DNA from: Promicromonospora iranensis
GTDB taxonomy: Bacteria; Actinomycetota; Actinomycetes; Actinomycetales; Cellulomonadaceae
Direction of reading: 5' to 3'
DNA: 64,000 nucleotides
Assembly: GCF_028994805.1 (NCBI RefSeq)
Contig: NZ_JAJQQP010000016.1
Span: 62,001 to 126,000, forward strand
Positions 24,988 through 31,800 of the stretch are shown here, piece after piece. Position numbers and translations under genes: made by a program. The notes beneath the pieces were generated by a model, which was not told the origin of the DNA, did no database searches, and worked only from the letters and a program-made list of their open reading frames with translations. The first letter of the stretch is position 1. Each line of letters begins with the position of its first letter.

Positions 24988-25592
24988 GGGGCCTTCTCCA
25001 GCGTTTCCAGTGACGCCACACGCCACCCATTGAAGGGGTCTGCTTCATAGTCATAGTTGGCGACCTGAAGGCGCTCCCACGCCCGGTCTGGCCGGTCCGG
25101 GCTCACCATGGAGGCTCCGGACCTGTCCACAAGGCCGACGTCACTGACGTCATAACAGACATCGACCTGGACGTTCGGAACACGCCCCGATTCAGGATCG
25201 GAGTTGTCCAAGCTCACCGACTGCACGATCAGGTCGGCGATCTGAGTCTGTCCTGTCTTGCGCCAGCCGTCGGCACGCCACTGCTCCAAGATCTGTTGTC
25301 GGGTGCTCAGTTCCAAGCTGGTCGCAACGCGCTTGAGCCGCGATATCGGAGCATCGGGGTTCGCGCCGACCTCGTCCGTGACCGCGTAGTACTCGCGGAC
25401 AAGATCCTCGGCGGATGCCCGAGCGAGGGCCTTCGGATCGGTCGGGCTCGGCGAGGGCACCGCAGAGACTGACGGAGTCGGTGCTGGTGGCGAATCAATC
25501 GGGGTGGGCGAGGCTGACCCGGCGCCGGTCGTGCACCCGGTGGCTAGCGCAAGCAGCAATGCTGCTGTGAGAACAGGTCGTGTGGTGCGCAT
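24975..25592 (-). CDS. Lipoprotein, first gene of the Tad unit
   Basis: A 205-residue lipoprotein from ATG 25592: MRTTRPVLTAALLLALATGC gives a signal peptide with an LATGC lipobox, then a Pro/Ser/Thr linker and a domain of about 140 residues (LVREYYAVTDEVGANPDAP and on) whose size and pattern suggest an NTF2-like fold. The frame is open 67 codons farther upstream (ATG 25793), but that would bury the signal peptide. The regulatory module at 25813-25897 is 221 nt upstream, so the transcript would have a leader of about 200 nt. Confidence 0.75.
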   Translation of the reverse strand: MRTTRPVLTAALLLALATGCTTGAGSASPTPIDSPPAPTPSVSAVPSPSPTDPKALARASAEDLVREYYAVTDEVGANPDAPISRLKRVATSLELSTRQQILEQWRADGWRKTGQTQIADLIVQSVSLDNSDPESGRVPNVQVDVCYDVSDVGLVDRSGASMVSPDRPDRAWERLQVANYDYEADPFNGWRVASLETLEKAPCAG

Positions 25593-25812
25593 GCTGGGGG
25601 GCCTGCCTCCCTCGGCGTGCCGCTGGGACGGCGCGCCGTGATCGCCGACGAGCTCAAGAATGTCGTGCGAGTGAAAACTGGGGGAGACCATTACCGCCGA
25701 TCCGGATCGTTGGTGCAAGGCAAATAGCCTTTCCGTTACGAGCGCAAAGCAGTGCGCGCCGAGCGCAGGCGTGGAATTGGTCGCGGGCGTCATGCGTGGA
25801 ACGGTGGCAGAT

Positions 25813-25897
25813 GAGCGCACGCTCTGCGCACACCATGTTGCGCGCACACCATGGTGTGCGCGAGCATCGGCGCAGGTCAGGGGCGCACACCAAGTCG
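25813..25897. promoter_or_regulatory. 85-nt three-box operator-like module before unit A
   Basis: CGCACACC (box 1, 25827-25834), the perfect palindrome CGCACACCATGGTGTGCG (box 2, 25843-25860), GGTCAG (25875-25880) and GCGCACACCA (box 3, 25883-25892). This matches the module at 13491-13575 in order, spacing and flanking GAGCGCACGCT. It lies between the leftward lipoprotein gene and the rightward HTH gene, so it could control both directions. Confidence 0.6.
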
Positions 25898-25940
25898 TCC
25901 GCTCGATCCCTCACGTGGTCGCTGTGCCCATACCTCAGCC

Positions 25941-25990
25941 TTTTTGGACGAATGTCCAAAAAGCCCGCACGCCATAGGTGTGCGGGCTTT
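25941..25990. terminator. Double hairpin, probable terminator carrying an operator-like palindrome
   Basis: Two perfect stems in a row: TTTTTGGAC-GAAT-GTCCAAAAA (25941-25962) and AAAGCCCGCAC, 9-nt loop, GTGCGGGCTTT (25960-25990). Read leftward, the second stem is followed by TTTTTGG, as in an intrinsic terminator. The second hairpin contains CGCACGCCATAGGTGTGCG (25966-25984), two bases from the box 2 palindrome at 13521, so termination and regulator binding may overlap. It insulates the divergent intergenic region. Confidence 0.6.
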
Positions 25991-26199
25991 GCAAGGCCAT
26001 AGCGCCATGAATTCACTATCTGAAATCATGCCGCCGCTGCTGGTGGAAAGGGCGTGCGCCGAGTCGTCGGCGCGCGGCCCTGCATCCCACGCCGCTCGTC
26101 GCGGAAACCTGCGCCGAACTAGGATCAGGCCCACTCTCGGGGCTTCCGGGTGATGGTGACGAAGACAAGCTGCGGACTCAGGACGCAAGGCTGGAGCGA

Positions 26200-26220
26200 A
26201 TGACGTGTTGGAGCGAATGA
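26200..26220 (+). CDS. Six-codon leader ORF before the HTH regulator
   Basis: ATG at 26200 reads MTCWSE and stops with TGA at 26218-26220, overlapping the ATG of the regulator (ATGA). It arose from a direct repeat of TGGAGCGAATGACG (26192-26205 and 26209-26222), which copies both the ribosome binding site and the start codon. It may couple or dampen translation of the regulator. Expression is unproven. Confidence 0.3.
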   Translation: MTCWSE

Positions 26221-26609
26221 CGAGCGCCGAGCTCTTGTGTGCGAGGGAGGGGCTCGGGCTGACGCAGTCGGATCTGGCGCGACTGCTCGGGAACAACGCC
26301 GAGACGATCCGGGACTGGGAGCGCGGGAAGACCTTCACCCCGGTGCGACTCGCTGCCCAGCTCGCCGAGGTCGAGGCGCTCTTGGAGGAGGCGACCGAGC
26401 GGGCGGTCACGGACCTTGTCGCCGAACTGCGGGCGATGCCGCGACCGCGCGCAGTGGTGTACGGGGAAGGGGAGCGGCCCCAGCAGGGAGACGTGGCGCG
26501 GCTCGGGGTGCGTTGGTGGCGGGGCGTCGCGAGCAAGGCCAAGGCCCAGGTGCCCGGAGCCAGGATCGGCACGCAAGCGGATTTCGACGCCATCGACAGC
26601 GAACTATGA
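26217..26609 (+). CDS. Small XRE-type helix-turn-helix regulator
   Basis: A 130-residue protein with an N-terminal HTH (LCAREGLGLTQSDLARLLGN, then NAETIRDWERGKTFTPVRL), typical of the XRE/DUF1870 type. The C-terminal half is basic and unassigned. ATG 26217 has GGAG just upstream; GTG 26205 in the same frame is possible. It is divergent from the Tad unit across a region full of operator-like boxes, which makes it the best candidate to bind them (inference). Confidence 0.75.
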   Translation: MTSAELLCAREGLGLTQSDLARLLGNNAETIRDWERGKTFTPVRLAAQLAEVEALLEEATERAVTDLVAELRAMPRPRAVVYGEGERPQQGDVARLGVRWWRGVASKAKAQVPGARIGTQADFDAIDSEL

Positions 26610-26647
26610 ACAAGAAACTCAAATACACAGATAAATCGGCAGTTTGA
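26606..26647 (+). CDS. Possible 13-codon ORF in an AT-rich island
   Basis: ATG at 26606 overlaps the stop of the HTH gene (ATGA) and encodes MNKKLKYTDKSAV. The 40 bases are strikingly AT-rich for this window. A coupled micropeptide or simply an AT-rich promoter/origin segment are both possible. Confidence 0.2.
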   Translation: MNKKLKYTDKSAV

Positions 26648-26743
26648 AGCGGTTTCGAATCGCTGAGCGGCGCTTGGTGTCGTAGAATTGTGGTACAGGC
26701 CAAGGGGAGAAGCCCCGGGTCAGGACGGCACAAGGAGCCGAGC

Positions 26744-28519
26744 ATGTCTGTGCAGATCGAGAACAAGAACGTCGAAAAGCGGGCTGGAAACAGCCCGGAA
26801 GTGAAGGTCGAATTCGGCCTCCTCGACCCCCGCACGCTTCTGGTGGAGACCAACGTGCGCACCGAGGCGAACCTCACGCCCCGCTTCCTCAAGAGCATCC
26901 GCGACAACGGGGTGCTGATCGCGATCCTCGTCCAGCGGACCGAGCAGGGCCTGCGGGTCCGCGCCGGGCAGCGCCGCACGCTGGCCGCCATCGAGGAAGG
27001 CCTGGAGACCATCCCGGCGATGATCGTCCAGGGCGACGAGGACCAGGTCCGGCGGATCCGTGAGCAGATGGCCGAGAACGACGACCGACAGGGCCTGCGG
27101 CACGCCGACCGCGTGGCAGCGTTCGAGCAGATGTCCCTGCTCGGCGTGTCCGCCGTGGACATCGCGAACACGACAGGGCACAGCACCAGCGACGTGCAGG
27201 CTGCGCTGACCGTCGCGAAGACGAAGAAGGCCAAGGCCGTGCAGGCCAAGTACGACCTCACCCTGGACCAGGCCGCCGTCCTGGCCGAGTTCGAGAACGA
27301 CACCGAGGCCGTCAAGGCCCTGACCGAGATCGCGATCAAGAGCCCGGACCGGTTCGCCCACGCTGCCCAGCAGCGGCGCGACGACCGCGACGCCGCCGCC
27401 CGGCTGGCCAAGGCAGTCAAGGCACTGGCGGACGCCGGGATCAAGCAGGTCACCAACTGGAACACCGAGGTCAAGGACAACAGGGCAGCCCAGGAACTGG
27501 ACAAGCTGCAGACAGGGGAGGGCAAGACCCTGACCCCCGAAGGGCACGCGATCTGCCCGCAGCGCGCCGCCTACATCAGCACGTCCTGGAACGGTGACAT
27601 CCACACCCGGCACGTGTGCCTGGACTACAAGGCCGCTGGGCACAAGCTGAACCGCACCAACGTCAACGACACCCGCACCGAGCAGGAGAAGCAGGCCGCC
27701 AGCGCCGAGCGAGCCGAGGTCATCACGAACAACAAGGCCTGGAAGTCCGCCGAGACCGTCCGCCGCGAGTGGCTGGCGCAGTTCGCCAAGCGCAAGAGCG
27801 CCCCGAAGGACGCAGCCAACTTCATCGCCGGGTCGTTCACGGCCGACACGCACAGCATCGAGAAGGCAGGCTCGGGCGCCCACGCTCTGGCCTGCGAGTG
27901 GCTCGGTCTGAAGACGACCGGTGGGTGGGGCAGCAGGCAGGCCCTGAACGACCTGATCGCCAAGGCGACCCCGGCCCGCGCCCTGCACATCGCGCTCGTC
28001 CTGGCCCTGGCAGCCATCGAAGAGCGCACCGGGCTGCACACCTGGCGCAGGCCCGGCACGGAGTCCCGCTACCTGCGTGCCCTGGAGGTGTGGGGGTACA
28101 ACCTGTCGGACGTCGAGCAGATCGCACGCGGCCCGCAGGAGACCCCGGCATGCCCCGCCGCGAAGCAGACGACCCCGAAGACGGCCCCGACCACCAACCC
28201 GGCTCCGGCCGCACCGGCGACCAAGTCCGGGGCGCAGCCCAAGGCCGACAACCCGGCACCGGTCACCAACCCCGCCAAGGTGGCCAGCCCCGGAAAGGCT
28301 GCCACCCCAAACAAGGGCCAGGCCAAGCCTCAGGTCCCGACCACGACCGACAACAACGCGGTTAAGGCCCTGGAGAAGCCCGTCCTCAACCCGACCAGGG
28401 CCACGACCCCGGACGCCGGGGCAGCGACCGAGGAGGGAGCCGGGAAGCGGCAGCCGGTCGTGCCGAAGGACCAGAAGCAGGCTCGCAGCGCGCAGCCCGC
28501 CGCCGCCGGGTCCCGGTAG
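26744..28519 (+). CDS. ParB/RepB-family DNA-binding protein with long C-terminal tail
   Basis: A 591-residue protein from ATG 26744, with AAGGAG 6 nt upstream. Residues about 20-115 form a ParB N-terminal domain (VRTEANLTPRFLKSIRDNGV, then VRAGQRRTLAAIEEG), followed by an HTH region (RVAAFEQMSLLGVSAVDIAN). The middle is helical, and the last 130 residues are Pro/Ala/Lys-rich and disordered. No ParA gene adjoins it. It may act in partition, in control of transfer genes or at oriT. A hairpin terminator follows. Confidence 0.8.
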   Translation: MSVQIENKNVEKRAGNSPEVKVEFGLLDPRTLLVETNVRTEANLTPRFLKSIRDNGVLIAILVQRTEQGLRVRAGQRRTLAAIEEGLETIPAMIVQGDEDQVRRIREQMAENDDRQGLRHADRVAAFEQMSLLGVSAVDIANTTGHSTSDVQAALTVAKTKKAKAVQAKYDLTLDQAAVLAEFENDTEAVKALTEIAIKSPDRFAHAAQQRRDDRDAAARLAKAVKALADAGIKQVTNWNTEVKDNRAAQELDKLQTGEGKTLTPEGHAICPQRAAYISTSWNGDIHTRHVCLDYKAAGHKLNRTNVNDTRTEQEKQAASAERAEVITNNKAWKSAETVRREWLAQFAKRKSAPKDAANFIAGSFTADTHSIEKAGSGAHALACEWLGLKTTGGWGSRQALNDLIAKATPARALHIALVLALAAIEERTGLHTWRRPGTESRYLRALEVWGYNLSDVEQIARGPQETPACPAAKQTTPKTAPTTNPAPAAPATKSGAQPKADNPAPVTNPAKVASPGKAATPNKGQAKPQVPTTTDNNAVKALEKPVLNPTRATTPDAGAATEEGAGKRQPVVPKDQKQARSAQPAAAGSR

Positions 28520-28547
28520 TGCCCGCCGCGTAGCATCAGGGTCAGGA

Positions 28548-28583
28548 GGCCGCCATCCCCGGATCGGGGATGGCGGCCTTTCG
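28548..28583 (+). terminator. Intrinsic terminator after the ParB-like gene
   Basis: AGGCCGCCATCCCCG, loop GAT, CGGGGATGGCGGCCT: a perfect 15-bp stem followed by TTTCG, 28 nt after the ParB-like stop codon. Confidence 0.8.
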
Positions 28584-28639
28584 CATGCCCTGGGAGGCGT
28601 GCAGCGAGACCCCGCATGGGAGTCCCCCGTTGGGATCCC

Positions 28640-28745
28640 GCTGCCGTGGTCCTCGGCAGCAGCGACACAAGCGACGAGCAGCGACGGCGACGCACACGCA
28701 CGCGACGACGCACACGCGCGACTGGCGACACGACACGACACGACG
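28640..28745. other. Candidate origin of transfer (oriT)
   Basis: The gap between the ParB-like gene and the relaxase has no gene. It contains a 7-bp hairpin (GCTGCCG, loop TGGTCCT, CGGCAGC, 28640-28660), two direct repeats of GACGCACACGC (28689-28699 and 28707-28717) and CGACA three times in tandem (28726-28740). Hairpins and short iterons beside the relaxase gene are the usual features of oriT. The nic site cannot be assigned. Confidence 0.4.
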
Positions 28746-28898
28746 TACGCGGCGGCGTGGCTAGGGCAGGCGAGGCAGGGGACAGCGGGTCCCGCGGACC
28801 GCCCGACGAAGGCCACACACCTCTTGCACAAGCCGTGAGCGGGGGCCGCCGAGCGACCCGGAACAGCCCGACAAGCCTCAGGGGAGGGGGTGGGGGAC

Positions 28899-31800
28899 AT
28901 GATGACGGTCCACGTGCTCAGCGCTGGGAGCGGTTACACGTACCTGACCCAGCAGGTCGCCTCGGGGGACGTGCCGCGGGGCCGGGGTATGTCGTTGACG
29001 GACTACTACATGCAGCACGGCAACCCACCCGGCCAGTGGGTCGGCACCGGGCTGGAGCAGCTCGGGGTGTCCGGGCAGGTGCTCGAGAAGCAGATGAAGT
29101 CCCTGTTCGGTCAAGGCCGGCACCCGGACGCGGAACGGCTGGAGGTCGAGGCCCTCGCCCGGGGCATGTCGAAGCAGGACGCGGCCCGGGTGGGCGCGCT
29201 GGGTCGGGCGTTCCCCGAGTTCAAGGCCCGGCCCGACGACGGGTACACGGCCGCGCTGGAGGCGGCGTTCGCTGCGTTCGCCGCCGAGAACGATCGCCCG
29301 CCCGAAGCCGGGGTCGAGCGAGACTTGATCCGCTGGAACGTCGCCCGTGCTCTCGCTCAGCGGGAGCACACCGACAAGGGCGGCTCGGGCGAGCTGTCGG
29401 ATGCGGATGTCACGCGGTGGATGGCCAAGCGTGGGCAGCAGCCCCGCAAAGCGGTCGCGGGGTACGACCTGGTGTTCACGCCGTCCAAGAGCATCTCGGT
29501 CCTGTGGGGCCTAGGCCACTCGGCCACACGCGAGGCGATCACGAGCGCGCACACCCAGGCCTGGAAGGAGACCCTCGCCTGGATCGAAGCCGAAGGTGCG
29601 CTCACCCGGGGCGGCGCAGGTGGCGTGCGGCAGATCGACACCCACGGCCTGACCGCCGTCGCGTTCGACCACCTCGACTCCCGAGCTGGGGACCCGAACC
29701 TGCACACCCACGTCGCGGTCTCCACCAAGGTGCTGGGAATGGACGGGATCTGGCGTGCTCTGGACGGCCGGGTCCTGTACTCGCTGGGCGCTGCTGCCTC
29801 GGAGCGGTACAACACCCGGATCGAGCAGCTCCTGGTCGAGCGTCTCGGGGTCGCGTTCCACACCGAGACCCGCGGCCGGGGCAAGCAAGGTGTCCGCGAG
29901 ATCGTCGGCATCCCCAAGACACTGCGGGACGCTTTCTCCCGACGCCGCGCCGCGATCCAGGAGTCCTACGAGACCCTCCAAGCCGCCTACCGAGCCAAGT
30001 ACGGGCACGAGCCCGCGACGAAGACCGCGTTCGGGCTGGCGCAGCAGGCCAACCTGGACACCCGGCAGGGCAAGGGTGCCCCGGTCGGGTTGCGGCACAG
30101 GCTGCCGCAGTGGGCCCGGATGGCAGCCGAGATCCTGGGCGGCCCGGACGCGGTAGCGAGGATGCTCGCCCGTGCGCTCCATCCCCGCCCGGACACGGGG
30201 CAGGTAGTGGTCGACGAGCTCAAAGACCTGTGGCCCGCCGTCGCCCAGGACCTCGCCGGTCGGGGAATAGTCCGGTGGGCGGCCCAGGACGTTACTGACG
30301 CGGTCGAGCGCCTCGCGGCGGTATGGCCGCGCGCGCAGGCCTTCCGAGAGCTCCGGTGGCGCACACCAACCGGCCGCCAGATCGTCCATGCGGATCTGGC
30401 CGCGCAGGTGCTCGCCCAGGGCGACCTGGTCGACGCCTGCCTCACGAACGTGGCCGGCCGGAGGGCGACGTGGACCACCTACCACCTGCAGGCCGAGGCC
30501 ACCCGCCTGGCACGTGAGCACGCCCCCAAGGGCACCGACCTGCTCGCCCTGGCCGCAACGATCTCGGGGCACGCGGAAGCCGGCAGCCTCGTGATTACGC
30601 CACCGGACCTGAACGAGCCGCCGGACGTGATGCGCCGCAAGGACGGCGAGTCGGTCTACTTCGTGCACGGCTCGACCCGATACACCTCCCTGGCGGTCCT
30701 GGAGGCCGAAGACCAGCTCCTGACTGCAGCCCGTACCCCTGGTGGCCTGATCATCGACCCAGCCGTGGTCGAGGGTGCGATCGAACAGGTCCGGCTGGGC
30801 AAGGGGCAGGTCCTGAACCGTGGGCAGCGGGACCTGGTGGCGCACTTCGCGGCCAGCACGGTCCTGGTGGCGGGGATCGGCCCGGCGGGGACCGGGAAGA
30901 CCACCGCGATGCGCGCCTTCGCGGACGCGGTCCAGGGATCGGGTGGCAAGCTCATCGCGCTGGCCCCGTCGGCTGCGGCCGCGGAGGTCCTTGGTGCCGA
31001 CCTCGGCGAGGGGATCACCGCGGAGACCCTGGACATGTTCCTCCTGGCCAACCACGGCGCAGGCGAGGAACGCCTGCGCGAACGCCTCACGGTCGAGCCG
31101 GGGACGGTGGTGCTGGTGGACGAGGCCAGCCTGGCCGGCACCCTCGCCCTGGCCCACGTCCTGTCGATCACCCAGGCCGCGGGCGGGAGCGTCCGACTGC
31201 TCGGTGACCCGGCCCAGCTCGGTGCCGTCGCCGCCGGTGGCGCTCTGCGATTGATCGCGCAACAGGCGGGTGCGGTCGAGCTGACCCAGATCCACCGCTT
31301 CCACACCCCCGGCGAAGCCGACGCCTCCCTCAAGATCCGGGACGGCGACCACCGGGGCCTGGACTTCTACATCACCGAGCACCGCACCCAAGGTGGGTCC
31401 GCCGCGCAGATGGCGGAGGAGATGTTCGCGAACTGGCAGACCGACTCCGACCACGGCTGCAAGACGATCATGATCGCCGCGACCAACACCCTCGTCACCG
31501 AGCTCTCCGCCCGTGCGCGGCTGCACCGAGTGACCCGTGGCGAGGTCGAGGAAGACGGCGTCGTCCTGCGCGACGAGAACCGGGCAGGGATCGGCGACGT
31601 GATCGTGACCCGGTTGAACAACCGCCACCTGCGCGCCGAGCACGACGACGGCCACATCGATTGGGGCCGTGACTGGGTCCGCAACGGCGACCTGTGGCGC
31701 GTCGTCGCCCGCGACGAGGACGGTGCCTTGCAGGCCCGGCACATGGAGTCTGGGGCGGTGGTGGTGCTGCCGGCGGACTATGTGGCCGCCCACGTCGAGC

